Assembly: GCA_016706685.1 (NCBI GenBank)
Contig: JADJJE010000012.1
Coordinates: 239,188-303,187, forward strand
Length of the DNA: 64,000 bases
Direction of reading: 5' to 3'
Origin: Sandaracinaceae bacterium
GTDB taxonomy: Bacteria; Myxococcota_A; Polyangia; Polyangiales; Houyiibacteriaceae
Shown: in pieces, positions 20,643-29,924 of the stretch
How positions within the stretch are numbered: position 1 is the stretch's first letter
Layout of the letters: every line of letters starts with the position of its first letter
The notes under the pieces: generated by a model
The model's database searches: none
What the model saw: only the letters and a program-made list of their open reading frames with translations
Told to the model about the DNA's origin: nothing
Made by a program: the position numbers and the translations under genes

Positions 20643-21182
20643 ATGAGCGCCACCTACCATCCTGCTGCCGCCCGCAGCTACGCCTACGTGGGCCCTGCCC
20701 ACATTCTCGAAGCCGTTCGGGATGCACCGGCTGGTGCTCCCATACGGTGTCGCGGCGACCTGCTTGCGTGGCTGCATACAGCCCACCATCACGACGACGA
20801 CTCTCCCGGCTGGGCGACCTACGTGGTGGACCTCGGGGGCACGCTTCGGCTGGCCCACCGCCGCACTGAGCACGTCGCCTGCGCGGGTGGGGAGAGCGTG
20901 TTGGCTGCCGGTGAAGTGGAGTTCGCTTTGGACGGTGAGGACGGTGAGGTGCAGTTCCTCAGCAACAACTCGTCTGGCTACTGCCCCGACGTGGCGTGTC
21001 TCCCGGCAGTCCTACGCGCGCTTCGCGTGGCAGGCGCGGTGGCGCCCGAGGGGTTCACCGTCTCCGTGCCCTTCCGTCGCTGCGACGCGTGCGGCGAACG
21101 CTGCACCGTGAAAGACAACTTCTACTTCTGCGACCTACGCGAGGCGCCGCTCAGCCCGGAGTGGAACTTTCAGCAACCCTAG
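20643..21182 (+). CDS. Hypothetical protein with C-terminal Cys cluster
   Basis: The 179-residue protein is not recognised. It has a central acidic beta-rich part (GEVEFALDGEDGEVQF) and, near the C-terminus, a CxxC-x3-C-x8-C cluster (RRCDACGERC, YFCD) that could hold a zinc ion. No signal peptide or membrane segment is present. It sits at the left edge of the accessory island, convergent with the zinc-ribbon nuclease gene and 43 bases from it. Confidence 0.6.
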   Translation: MSATYHPAAARSYAYVGPAHILEAVRDAPAGAPIRCRGDLLAWLHTAHHHDDDSPGWATYVVDLGGTLRLAHRRTEHVACAGGESVLAAGEVEFALDGEDGEVQFLSNNSSGYCPDVACLPAVLRALRVAGAVAPEGFTVSVPFRRCDACGERCTVKDNFYFCDLREAPLSPEWNFQQP

Positions 21183-21225
21183 ACGCGCACGGTTCGGACA
21201 AAGTCAGGTGGTTGCTTCGACGAGG

Positions 21226-23232
21226 CTACTCGGACGGGCGGCGTCCACGCCTCGAGGCGGACGTCGGGCCGCCGGCGTGCCTCCACGACGTTCCGGTCAC
21301 GATGGAGCGAATGTTGGAGGGCGTTGTGCCAAAGCGTCCGGCCAGAGCAGCGTAGCTGGCGCGTTCCTGAGCGAAGGCGTCCCGGATGGCCACGGCCTCC
21401 TCCGCCGTGAGTTGAGTGGCTCCGCGAACGGCGATGCCGCCACTACGACGCCGCATCGTCACGTCGCGATTCGAGTAGTCGCGTCCCAGGATGGGTCCTC
21501 CGGCTTCGGCATGCGATCGGCCCTTCAGCGTCCTCTCGACGACGCCTGTCGACACGCCGTAGCGCACCGCTATCCCGTTCATGGTGGTTTGGCCGAGTGA
21601 GTATGATTGCCGCAGCGCGAGCACGTCTTCGGACTTGAACACCGCATTGCGGGGCACGGTACGCTCGAGCTCGCTGGGGTCGTAGTCACGCCCAGCGATC
21701 GGCCCTCCGGCAGTCTTGTAGGTCTGGCCGCGGACGGCGTGCTGGATGGTGGCGGCGGAACACCCGTGCTCAGCGGCCAGCTGATTCAGCGCGATGCCCC
21801 CTTCCGCAAAGCGTGTTCGCACATCCAGTACCTGGGCCGCGGTGAGGCGCGCGTGCGTATGGAATCGGTGCTCTCGCAGTAGGGCCCGCGCCTCGGAGTG
21901 GCCTGCCAGCAGCGGCCCCGCGACCTGGGTGCGCGCTCGCACGTCCCCCGTGATGTCGGCGAGCCAGCGCAGGAACCCAATCAGCTCCGTGTCGTCCGGA
22001 TTTCGACTCACTGCGAACGCATGGCTTCCATCGTCGACCCTCGGCAGATCGCCCATTCTGAGGCGCACCACCGTCCACCCGGCGCGCTTCAGCGCTTCGC
22101 CCTTACGGACGTCGACCGCAACCTTGCCCTCTTTGGCGTGCCAGTAGCCATCGACTTCGATCGCGAGATGCAGGTGTGGCACCGCGATGTCCACCTCGAA
22201 CCCCTCGACAGTAGACTGGTGTCTCACGCGCGACCGGCCCCAGATTCGCCAGGACTCTACGAGCAGGAGGGTCTCCACATAGGATGTCCCTGTCCGCGAG
22301 CAGGCTGGGCAGTAGTGGGTCCGAGTCCGCGTCCGAGAGGCCACCGAGGCCGTCCACTGGTGGGAACATGTCGCGCAGCGCCAACGCAGCAGCTCCTCCG
22401 AGTGCACGAGAAGTCGGCTGGCGTCGACCTCTGGGTCATCGAGCTCGGCGGCGATGTGCGGATGTGCCTGGGCGAGGCTCTCGCGGTCCCGCAACAGGTC
22501 GTTGACGCGGCGCTCGGCTCCCTGACGCCGGTTGCACGTGGGGCAGTGGCCCCCGCGCTCAACTCGAGACGCGACGGTCGCCTGCCAGCGACGGCCGCAC
22601 GCGGAGCACATCCAGTGCCCTCGAACCGAGGAGCCCAGCGTGACCTCCGACGCGCGTTGGGGATTCCGAACCGCGTCCCACTCTGCGGCGAGTGCGGGAT
22701 GGTGGTCGGCGAGGCTGCCACCCTTCCGCACCAACGTGTCTCGGCGACGCTTGGAGCGAGCAGCCGGCGCGCATGCAGGGCACCCGCTCCCGTGCACGCG
22801 GCTGCTCACGGTTGCCGTCCAACGGTGGTCGCATCTGCGGCAGGTCCAGGCCACCTTCCGGTCCGAGCCTGGCGAGACGTCCTCCGGACCGCCGGGGTTG
22901 CCCTGGCGGTCCCACTCAGCGGCGATTTCAGGATGGCACTCGGCGAGATGCCCGCGCTTGTCGATGACGGCTTGCCGGTATCGCTCGCCGCGTCCCGCTC
23001 GTGCGCACGGCGGGCACCCCGAACCCCGTCCAGTCCGGTTCGCCACCGTTGCCTGCCATTCGTGTCCGCACGTCTGGCACGTCCAGTGCGCGCGGCTACT
23101 CGAAGCTGGCGTGATCATAGAGGCCGGGATGCCGTTGCGCGCTTCGTCCCACTCACGCGCGATGTCAGGGTGTCGCCCGGCAAGAGACCCGCTCTTGCGT
23201 AGTCGGGTCGCGCTACTCGCCTTGACCGGCAT
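21226..23232 (-). CDS. Four zinc-ribbon repeats, PD-(D/E)XK nuclease domain and three HTH repeats
   Basis: From ATG 23232 the protein has 668 residues (ATG 23253 is an alternative start). Four zinc-ribbon repeats of the DUF4379 type each follow the pattern HPxxAxEWD, W-x-C-xx-C, CPxC: cysteines at 52/55/73/76, 131/134/151/154, 209/212/230/233 and 286/289/308/311. Residues about 313-400 form a Vsr/DUF559-like nuclease with Glu320, Asp348 in FEVDIAVP, and IEVDGYWH (Glu359, Asp361, His365). Three helix-turn-helix repeats (about 463-516, 531-586, 607-655) each end with a GGP motif, the first two as GGPIxGRDY. The order suggests a sequence-specific DNA-cutting protein, for instance a homing-like or anti-phage nuclease. 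It lies beside RHS debris on the opposite strand. Function inferred. Confidence 0.8.
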   Translation of the reverse strand: MPVKASSATRLRKSGSLAGRHPDIAREWDEARNGIPASMITPASSSRAHWTCQTCGHEWQATVANRTGRGSGCPPCARAGRGERYRQAVIDKRGHLAECHPEIAAEWDRQGNPGGPEDVSPGSDRKVAWTCRRCDHRWTATVSSRVHGSGCPACAPAARSKRRRDTLVRKGGSLADHHPALAAEWDAVRNPQRASEVTLGSSVRGHWMCSACGRRWQATVASRVERGGHCPTCNRRQGAERRVNDLLRDRESLAQAHPHIAAELDDPEVDASRLLVHSEELLRWRCATCSHQWTASVASRTRTRTHYCPACSRTGTSYVETLLLVESWRIWGRSRVRHQSTVEGFEVDIAVPHLHLAIEVDGYWHAKEGKVAVDVRKGEALKRAGWTVVRLRMGDLPRVDDGSHAFAVSRNPDDTELIGFLRWLADITGDVRARTQVAGPLLAGHSEARALLREHRFHTHARLTAAQVLDVRTRFAEGGIALNQLAAEHGCSAATIQHAVRGQTYKTAGGPIAGRDYDPSELERTVPRNAVFKSEDVLALRQSYSLGQTTMNGIAVRYGVSTGVVERTLKGRSHAEAGGPILGRDYSNRDVTMRRRSGGIAVRGATQLTAEEAVAIRDAFAQERASYAALAGRFGTTPSNIRSIVTGTSWRHAGGPTSASRRGRRPSE

Positions 23233-23281
23233 GGGTGGAGTGTAGCGTCTCATCCCGCGCAATTCGCGACGGCTCGCCGGA

Positions 23282-26200
23282 GTGGCCGGAAAGGCGCCGA
23301 GGCGGACCTCGGGGAGTACGACTACGACTCGCGTGCACGCGGAGCCGCGGGAGACCACCACGGTGCGGCGCAACGCGGCGGGGCTGACGGCGGAGCTGAC
23401 GCGGCCGGAGCAGCAAGCGGGCGGGCAGCACGCGGGACAGACGCGCACGTTCGAGTACGACGCCCTGAACCGCCTGTCCGAGGTGACCGAGGCGGGGCTG
23501 ACCACGCGCTACACGTACGACGCGGGCGACCTGCTGCGGCACACGTACGACCCGGAAGGGCGGCACACGGAGGCCACGTACGACACGCTGGGTCGGGTCA
23601 CGCAGATGATCCAGCACATGGGCGACGGCGAGCCCACGCTGGTGACGGCGTACCTGGACTACGACGGCGAGGGCAACGCGCGGCGCGTGCGTGACCCGCT
23701 GGGCCAAGAGACCACGCTGGCCTACGACGACCTCGGGCGCCTGACGGACGCGACGTACCCGCAGCGCAGCGGCGACGTGTCGGAGGGCCTGGCGCGGCTG
23801 GTGTCCACGCACACGGAGTACGACGGCGGGGACTACGTGACGAGCGTCACGGAGACGCGGGCGCCGTTTGGCGCGGGGGCCACGTTCGAGGAGGTGCTCG
23901 AGTGGGACCACGACGCGTTCGGTCGGCTGACGCGGCACGGGCAGCGCGGGCGCGACGTGACGTACACCTACAACGACGACCTGCGGCAGATGGCGCAGGC
24001 GAGCAGCGGCGGGAGCACGCTGTACCAGTACGACGAGCTGGGGCGCATCGACTGGGCGGAGCTGGACGGGGACCGCGTGGACGTGAGCTACGTGACGCAC
24101 GAGGACCTGGTGTCGAGCGTCACGAACCCGAACGGGACGAGCGTGGCGTTCGAGTACGACGCGGCCACGCGGCGGCTCACGGGGCTCGAGCACACGCGCG
24201 GCGGGACGGCGTTCCTGGGCTACGAGTACGCCTACGACCACAACGGGAACCGCACGCTCGAGACGGTGACGGAGGGCGCGTCCACGGAGCGCAACGTCTA
24301 CGCGTACGACGCGCTCGACCGGATGCGGCTGCACCGCCGGGAGACGGGCGTGAACCCCGCGCCGAGCGCGGTGCAGGAGACGCGGTACGAGTTCGAGCTG
24401 GGCGGCGAGCGCGGCTACAACCGCCGCGTGGAGGTGGTGCAGGACGGGGGCGCCAACGAGCAGGCCCGCCGCGTGTACGACTACGACGGCGCGAACCGCC
24501 TCACGGAGCTGAGCGAGACGGGCACGGCTGCGCGCACCGTGAGCTACGAGCACGACGCGAACGGCAACCGCCTCAGCCGCGCGGACAGCGCGGAGGGCGG
24601 CGAGCACACGCTCTACCGCTACACCGCGCTCGACCAGCTGACCGAGGTGCTGCACGGCGCCCCCGGCGCGGAGGTGAGCCGCGGGCAGTACGAGTACGAC
24701 GCCACGGGCCGCCGCGTGCGCCAGCGCGGCACCACGCGCGGGGACGTGGAGACCGTCTACGACGGGCTGTCCACGCTCGACGAGCACGACATCACGGGCG
24801 GAGGCGCAGGCACGCCCCTGGCGCACTACCACTACGCGCTGGGCCTCGCGCGGCTCGACGAAGGCGGCGGCGAAGAGCGTTACTACCACCTAGACGGCCG
24901 CGGCAACACCGGCGCGCTCACCGCTGGCAGCGGCGGCGCGGACGCACCGGGTGACCTGCTCACGAGCTACCGCCTGGACCCCTTCGGCGCGGTGCGCAGC
25001 GGCAGCGACCCCGTGAACCGGCAGCTGTACACGGGGCATGAGACCGACACGGAGACGGGTCTGATCTACATGAACGCCCGTCACTACGACCCGGAGACGG
25101 GTCGCTTCGTGACGCAGGACTCGTGGATGGGCAGGGGCGGCGACCCGGGCACGCAGAACCGGTATGCGTATGCGCTCGGGAACCCGGCGACCTACTGGGA
25201 CCCGACGGGGCATGCGCCCGCGTGCATGCAGGGTGGAGGTGACATCCTCTGCAGTGGGGGCGTGGCCAGCGAGGCATCCGAACCACAGCGTGAAGGTCCG
25301 CGCCTCGCCGACTTGGAGCCGACTCGGCCGACTGAACTCGAAGGAATGACGATAGTTGGGGGGTCATCACCTTCACCTGGGGCGCCCATCACACCGGCCG
25401 TGCAGCCGCGCCGAGCTCCGCCCAGCCCGCGCGGCACATTCAGCGTGATCTCGGGCCCGGAGACACCAGCAGAACGCTACAACGCGAATGAGAGCAGGGC
25501 GGACTCCCGCCTGATTCCAGGGGCTCCGACGAGCGGCCTGGGTGCCTCGGTGGCGAACTGGGCATCGCGTGCGCGGGCCCGAGCTGAGCGATCGATGGCC
25601 GTCACGGAGCACGACTACAATGAGGCCCGCGCTTCGGGTGACTACCTCGGCGCGGCGCACCAGGTGTTTCTTGGTGCCCTGCAGGAGACCGTGATGGGCG
25701 GCGTCGCTACGATCGGTCTATTGGGCGAGGGGGTCGAGACGGGCTCGATGATGGTGGCGCACGGAATTGCGCTCGCCGCCGGCGACGACCGTACCGCTGA
25801 TCACTTCGCCGCGATCGCGAGCGCACGGATGAGTCAGCACCAGAAGTCGGGTGCTGCTGTGGTGACCGCCGTGTCCAGCGGCGCTTCGGTGGTTGGTGGG
25901 GCGCTACAGGGCGACCTCGACGACATGGATGTGATCGCGAGAGGAATCACGAACTATGGCGACAAGCTCGCGAGTGGCGACTTCCGCACCGTTGTGACGA
26001 CCGTCCAAGTAACGGTGGCGGTGGGTACCATGGTGGCGGGGTCCGCGACCATGGCCACGCGCGGCGCGCGGATGGCGACCGAGGCAGTGGACGCAACCGG
26101 GGACATGGCAGTGAGTCTCAGCGATGACGTTGCCGAGGTAGTGGCGCGGGGCGCCGACGAGGTGCCGTCGAGCGTCGGCGAGCCCCTCGGTGGCGGAACT

Positions 26201-26641
26201 GTCGGACCTCACACGCCCATTCGTGTCCGCGGTGACAACGTCGTCGAGGCCCTGCTCCCGTCGAACGGTGGTACGGGGCCGAATCGTTGGCAGCGCTCTC
26301 CCGGGGCATCACCGCGCGCCTCTGGCACGACTCGTCGCGGGATCGTCCGCAACAACCCTCGCGAATGGCGGCGTTGGCGCGATCTCTGGGACGAGACCGG
26401 GCACGAGACCATCCTGAGCCCGAGGAATAGGGCAGACATCGCTGCCGGACGGACACCCACGGTAGATGACGCGTGGATCGAATGGTTCCCGGGTGACGAA
26501 GCCTTGCGCGGTGAGCCGATCCCCATTCACCATATCGACGGTAGCCCCATCAACGTCCCGCTACCTGAGTCGAGGCACCTCGACGCTCACATGCCAGGCG
26601 GTTTCCGAAACAACCCCGGCGGACCTGGAACTTCCGGATGA
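23282..26641 (+). CDS. RHS-repeat polymorphic toxin with HNH-like C-terminal tip, 5' truncated
   Basis: The open frame encodes about 1119 residues, but no signal peptide or N-terminal RHS domain exists and the shared RHS sequence starts only at 23351, so the gene is a 5'-truncated or orphan RHS. Many YD repeats (FEYDALNRL, YTYDAGDLL, YDELGRI) fill residues about 40-570. The RHS core end is at about 580-650 (LYTGHETDTETGLIYMNARH, YDPETGRFVTQDSW). A Gly-rich hydrophobic linker precedes the tip. The last about 100 residues hold WDETGHE and IPIHHIDG, then RHLDAH, an HNH/GH-E-like nuclease pattern. The stop overlaps the start of the candidate immunity gene (ATGA). The codon use in the tip is more AT-rich than the core, which fits tip exchange by transfer. 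Confidence 0.88.
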   Translation: MAGKAPRRTSGSTTTTRVHAEPRETTTVRRNAAGLTAELTRPEQQAGGQHAGQTRTFEYDALNRLSEVTEAGLTTRYTYDAGDLLRHTYDPEGRHTEATYDTLGRVTQMIQHMGDGEPTLVTAYLDYDGEGNARRVRDPLGQETTLAYDDLGRLTDATYPQRSGDVSEGLARLVSTHTEYDGGDYVTSVTETRAPFGAGATFEEVLEWDHDAFGRLTRHGQRGRDVTYTYNDDLRQMAQASSGGSTLYQYDELGRIDWAELDGDRVDVSYVTHEDLVSSVTNPNGTSVAFEYDAATRRLTGLEHTRGGTAFLGYEYAYDHNGNRTLETVTEGASTERNVYAYDALDRMRLHRRETGVNPAPSAVQETRYEFELGGERGYNRRVEVVQDGGANEQARRVYDYDGANRLTELSETGTAARTVSYEHDANGNRLSRADSAEGGEHTLYRYTALDQLTEVLHGAPGAEVSRGQYEYDATGRRVRQRGTTRGDVETVYDGLSTLDEHDITGGGAGTPLAHYHYALGLARLDEGGGEERYYHLDGRGNTGALTAGSGGADAPGDLLTSYRLDPFGAVRSGSDPVNRQLYTGHETDTETGLIYMNARHYDPETGRFVTQDSWMGRGGDPGTQNRYAYALGNPATYWDPTGHAPACMQGGGDILCSGGVASEASEPQREGPRLADLEPTRPTELEGMTIVGGSSPSPGAPITPAVQPRRAPPSPRGTFSVISGPETPAERYNANESRADSRLIPGAPTSGLGASVANWASRARARAERSMAVTEHDYNEARASGDYLGAAHQVFLGALQETVMGGVATIGLLGEGVETGSMMVAHGIALAAGDDRTADHFAAIASARMSQHQKSGAAVVTAVSSGASVVGGALQGDLDDMDVIARGITNYGDKLASGDFRTVVTTVQVTVAVGTMVAGSATMATRGARMATEAVDATGDMAVSLSDDVAEVVARGADEVPSSVGEPLGGGTVGPHTPIRVRGDNVVEALLPSNGGTGPNRWQRSPGASPRASGTTRRGIVRNNPREWRRWRDLWDETGHETILSPRNRADIAAGRTPTVDDAWIEWFPGDEALRGEPIPIHHIDGSPINVPLPESRHLDAHMPGGFRNNPGGPGTSG
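23351..24425 (+). repeat. RHS direct repeat, copy 1 (about 1.07 kb)
   Basis: This RHS core stretch recurs almost unchanged at 27405-28474. Both copies start at the same GAGACCACCACGGTG sequence. Copy 1 is in frame. The copies differ by scattered substitutions and by several indels in copy 2. Such repeats allow recombination that swaps toxin tips. Confidence 0.9.
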
Positions 26642-27078
26642 CCGAACGGCAACACCACTACGCACTTGACTTCTATCTCGTCGGGGAGTTCACGGAAGAC
26701 GTGGTCATGCGTGTGCTCTTGTTCGTTCAGCACCTGAGCAAGAAGGGGCGCTGGCCAGCAGGCAAGCCCGAATTCGTTGACGATCTTGACGAATCGTCCT
26801 GCACACGACCTGAGGATTCGCCGATTCGAACTGTTGGTGGCACCGTGCCCCTGCGGGACCCGCGAGTGGGGGTCTCAGCGCAGGAAGACGCCGAAGATTT
26901 GGACTCGGTGAGACATGTGGTTGAACAGCTGAGTGCGTTCACCGCAGCTCTGAATCTCACGGTGGAGCTTCAGCTGGGAGGCTTGTATGTCGGAAGAATC
27001 GAGAATGGCCGTCCCGACCGTCTCGTTGCTGTCGGACTCCTGTCCGAATGGGCAAGGACACTTGGAGGGCGACAATAG
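26638..27078 (+). CDS. Candidate immunity protein for the RHS toxin
   Basis: The 146-residue protein starts at ATG 26638, overlapping the RHS stop by four bases (ATGA), the usual coupling between a polymorphic toxin and its immunity gene. It is soluble and acidic, with no signal peptide and no motif I recognise. It should bind the HNH-like toxin tip in the cytoplasm. The function is inferred from position only. Confidence 0.65.
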   Translation: MTERQHHYALDFYLVGEFTEDVVMRVLLFVQHLSKKGRWPAGKPEFVDDLDESSCTRPEDSPIRTVGGTVPLRDPRVGVSAQEDAEDLDSVRHVVEQLSAFTAALNLTVELQLGGLYVGRIENGRPDRLVAVGLLSEWARTLGGRQ

Positions 27079-27089
27079 GTGGCGCTCTG

Positions 27090-27157
27090 TTCGGCGGGCT
27101 GTTGTCATGGGCACGCATCGCGTGCGGTGACGTCGGTCTGGGCTCATTGAGAATCGA
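27090..27157 (-). mobile_element. Solo end remnant of the downstream insertion sequence
   Basis: These 68 bases align without gaps to 29857-29924, the 5' end of the transposase gene in the complete element, with about 87% identity. They include the start of the transposase (ATG at 27108 on the minus strand, MTTARRTE). Similarity stops on both sides. It is a leftover of another copy of the same IS, now separated from the rest. The next 90 bases (27158-27245) hold no gene I can see. Confidence 0.75.
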
Positions 27158-27245
27158 ATAAGGAAGCAAGGCGCAGAGGGCGGTCGAAGCGTCGACCGAC
27201 CCTCGTGAAAGTGCTGTCTGACCGCGATCACGAGTCGACGGGCAT

Positions 27246-28476
27246 GCCATGCACCTGCCGCGGCTGGAGACGCAGCAAGACGGCCGGCAGACCACCACGG
27301 TGTACGACGGGGTGGGGCGGCCGACGCAGATCACAGCGCCGGGCGGCGTGACCACCATCGCGTACAACGACGCGCAGCGGACGCAGACGGTGACGTTCGG
27401 TGGCGAGACCACCACGGTGCGCCGCAACGCGGCGGGGCTCACGGCCGAGCTGACGCGGCCGGAGCAGCAAGCAGGTGGGCTGCACGCGGGACAGACGCGC
27501 ACGTTCGAGTACGACGCGCTGAACCGCCTCTCCGAAGTCACCGAGGCGGGGTTGACCACGCGCTACACGTACGACGCGGGCGACCTGCTGCGGCACACGT
27601 ACGACCCGGAGGGGCGGCACACGGAGGCCACGTACGACACGCTGGGTCGGGTCACGCAGATGATCCAGCACATGGGCGACGGCGAGCCCACGCTGGTGAC
27701 GGCGTACCTGGACTACGACGGGGAGGGCAACGCGCAGGATGCGTGACCCGCTGGGTCAGGGAGACCACGCTGGCCTACGACGACCTCGGGCGCCTGACGG
27801 ACGCGACGTACCCGCAGCGTAGCGGGGACGTGTCGGAGGGCCTGGCGCGGCTGGTGTCCCACGCACACGGGTACGACGGCGGGGACTACGTGACGAGCGT
27901 CACGGAGACGCGCGCGCCGTCCGGTGCGGGGGCCACGTTCGAGGAGGTGCTCGAGTGGGACCACGACGCGTTCGGTCGGCTGACGCGGCACGGGCAGCGC
28001 GGGCGCGACGTGACGTACACCTACAACGACGACCTGCGGCAGATGGCGCAGGCGAGCAGCAACGGGAGCACGCTGTACCAGTACGACGAGCTGGGGCGCA
28101 TCGACTGGGCGGAGCTGGACGGGACCGCGTGGACGTGAGCTACGTGACGCACGAGGACCTGGTGTCGAGCGTCACGAACCCGAACAGGACGAGCGTGGCG
28201 TTCGGGTACGACGCGGCCGCGGCGGCTCACGGGGCTCCGAGCACACGCGGCGGGACGGCGTTCCTGGGCTGAGTACGCCTACGACCACAACGGGAACCGC
28301 ACGCGCTCGAGACGGTGACGGAGGGCGCCTCCACGGAGCGCAACGTCTACGCGTACGACGCGCTCGACCGGATGCGGCTACACCGCCGGGAGACGGGCAC
28401 GAACCCCGCGCCGAGCGCGGTGCAGGAGACGCGGTACGAGTTCGAGCTCGGCGGCGAGCGCGGCTACAACCGCCCT
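27246..28476 (+). pseudogene. Decayed second RHS copy
   Basis: The segment starts with an RHS stretch not present in copy 1 (LPRLETQQDG, TVYDGVGRPTQITAPG) and then repeats copy 1 from 27405. The reading frame changes near 27735, 28130, 28225 and 28270-28310, so no complete protein is possible. It is cut at 28474-28476 (after ERGYNR) by the insertion sequence. It lacks both the N-terminal part and the core end. It may serve as a silent reservoir for recombination with copy 1 or be plain debris. Confidence 0.85.
27405..28474 (+). repeat. RHS direct repeat, copy 2
   Basis: Second copy of the sequence at 23351-24425, same orientation and about 4.05 kb downstream, with a net loss of five bases. 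The end coincides with the left limit of the insertion sequence. Confidence 0.9.
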
Positions 28477-29924
28477 GCGTCGTCTCACAACCTCCCCTCA
28501 CGGAAAGCGCGCAAGTGCGCGAACCGCTCCAGGCAAGTGCCGGAGCGCGATTTCGACCCTGTCACCGCACGCTGCTGCTGTCCACAAGGCTCTCGACGTG
28601 AACACCCCTGACGCCACCGCAACCGCCACAGCCAGCAAGCGCGCGATTTGCCGCGACACGCTCGGCTCGTGCGCTCGCGGTAGCGGCCGTGAGCGTCTCG
28701 GGCACATCGAGTCCCTCACCGAGGAACACCTCATCGGGGGTGCGTCCACCGAGGGCGGCGCGGGGGATCAGGGCGTTGTGGTCTTGCACGAACTCGGCGA
28801 CGAGGCGCACCAGCGTGGCCTCCGTGTCGAGCGGGTGGAGGAACAGCCAGCGGTGCTTGAGCTGGGACCAGAACGACTCGATCATGGAGTTCGAGTAGAG
28901 GACGTCCACCTGGGCGCGCACCCGGCGGAGCAGGGCGCCGAACTCGTCCGCTTCGACGGGCACGTTCTCGGAGCCGCCATCGGTCAGCACGGTGACGGGC
29001 TCAGTGCCCGGCGCGATGAGGGGGACGGCCTCGCGGAGCAAGATCTCGGTGGCAGCGGCGCGGCAGGAGTCGCCGACGGTCCAAGCGAGGAGCTTGCGGG
29101 AGTGGTTGTCGATGACGCCGTGGATCCATTTCGCGGTTCCATCCATGAGGCGGATGCGGGTGGCGTCGATGTGCCAGAGCTCGTTGGGCCGCGCGGCGCG
29201 GATGCCAACTTTGGGTCTCGCGGGATAGAGGCGAGTGCGCGGGCGAGAGAGGCGCTGACGACGGATCTCACGCCACCCGGTGGCGGCGCTGGCGACGACG
29301 AGGTGGCGACGAGCGGCGAGCAGCGCGAGGCTCGCGATGGAGAGGTGGCGCAGCGCAACGTCCTGCACGAAGTCGCGAAGGGTGCGGCGCTCAGCGAGCG
29401 TGAGCTGCTGGGGTGTGTGCTTGGGGCACGAGGGTGCGTCGGCGAGGGTGCAGGTCACGGACCTGCGCTCCCAGTCGCGCACGCGGGCGGCGGTGAGGCC
29501 CAGGACCCGCAGGGCCGCTGGCCGGCCGAGGACCTTCCCGCTACGGCGGAGGGCAGCGAGGAGTCGAGCCTTGTGCCTCGCGCTCGGGACGCGCGCTTCT
29601 GTCAGGCGGCCACCGAGGGTCGCCACGAGTGCGAGCAGCAGACGGAGCACGGCTCGCAGCTTGGCGTTCGCTTGCCGCGCCTGGGCGAGGGCGACCTGGA
29701 GCTGGACCAATTCTCGGTCCTCGGGGTGGAGGGCCACCACGTTTGGCACAGGGCGAGTGACCCAGGAGCGGCGGGTGGACGAGGGGATGTTCGTCTCCCC
29801 GAAAAGCAGCGGGTCACCGGCCTCCGCGATGGCCACGCGGAGCCGATGATCGTAGGTTCGGCGGGCTGTCGTCATGGGCACGCGCGGCGTGTGGTGATGT
29901 CGGTCTGGGATCATTGAGATTCGA
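28475..29924 (-). mobile_element. Insertion sequence with one DDE transposase gene
   Basis: The left limit is set by where RHS copy 2 stops matching copy 1 (28474). The right limit is set by the end of the match to the solo remnant (29924). The element of about 1.45 kb holds one transposase gene on the minus strand. I could not see clear terminal inverted repeats or a target duplication, so the ends are approximate. Different RHS material lies on each side, so the IS did not simply insert; a deletion also took place. Confidence 0.75.
28562..29875 (-). CDS. DDE transposase with integrase core (IS3/IS481-like)
   Basis: The 437-residue protein starts at ATG 29875 (an upstream ATG at 29914 would add 13 residues). 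The N-terminal half is helical and basic, with a helix-turn-helix-like stretch near RPAALRVLGLTAARVRDWER. The rve core has all three acidic residues: Asp in ELWHIDATRIRL, Asp in VLTDGGSEN and Glu in SNSMIESFWSQLK. It appears complete, and the element may still be active. A single gene without a programmed frame shift favours an IS481-like or single-frame integrase-type element over classical IS3. Confidence 0.88.
   Translation of the reverse strand: MTTARRTYDHRLRVAIAEAGDPLLFGETNIPSSTRRSWVTRPVPNVVALHPEDRELVQLQVALAQARQANAKLRAVLRLLLALVATLGGRLTEARVPSARHKARLLAALRRSGKVLGRPAALRVLGLTAARVRDWERRSVTCTLADAPSCPKHTPQQLTLAERRTLRDFVQDVALRHLSIASLALLAARRHLVVASAATGWREIRRQRLSRPRTRLYPARPKVGIRAARPNELWHIDATRIRLMDGTAKWIHGVIDNHSRKLLAWTVGDSCRAAATEILLREAVPLIAPGTEPVTVLTDGGSENVPVEADEFGALLRRVRAQVDVLYSNSMIESFWSQLKHRWLFLHPLDTEATLVRLVAEFVQDHNALIPRAALGGRTPDEVFLGEGLDVPETLTAATASARAERVAANRALAGCGGCGGVRGVHVESLVDSSSVR

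Noticed and set aside
27246..28476. CRISPR-like or tandem repeat array in the RHS zone
   Set aside because: The repeats are protein-coding YD repeats of uneven spacing; there are no short identical repeats with unique spacers anywhere in the window.
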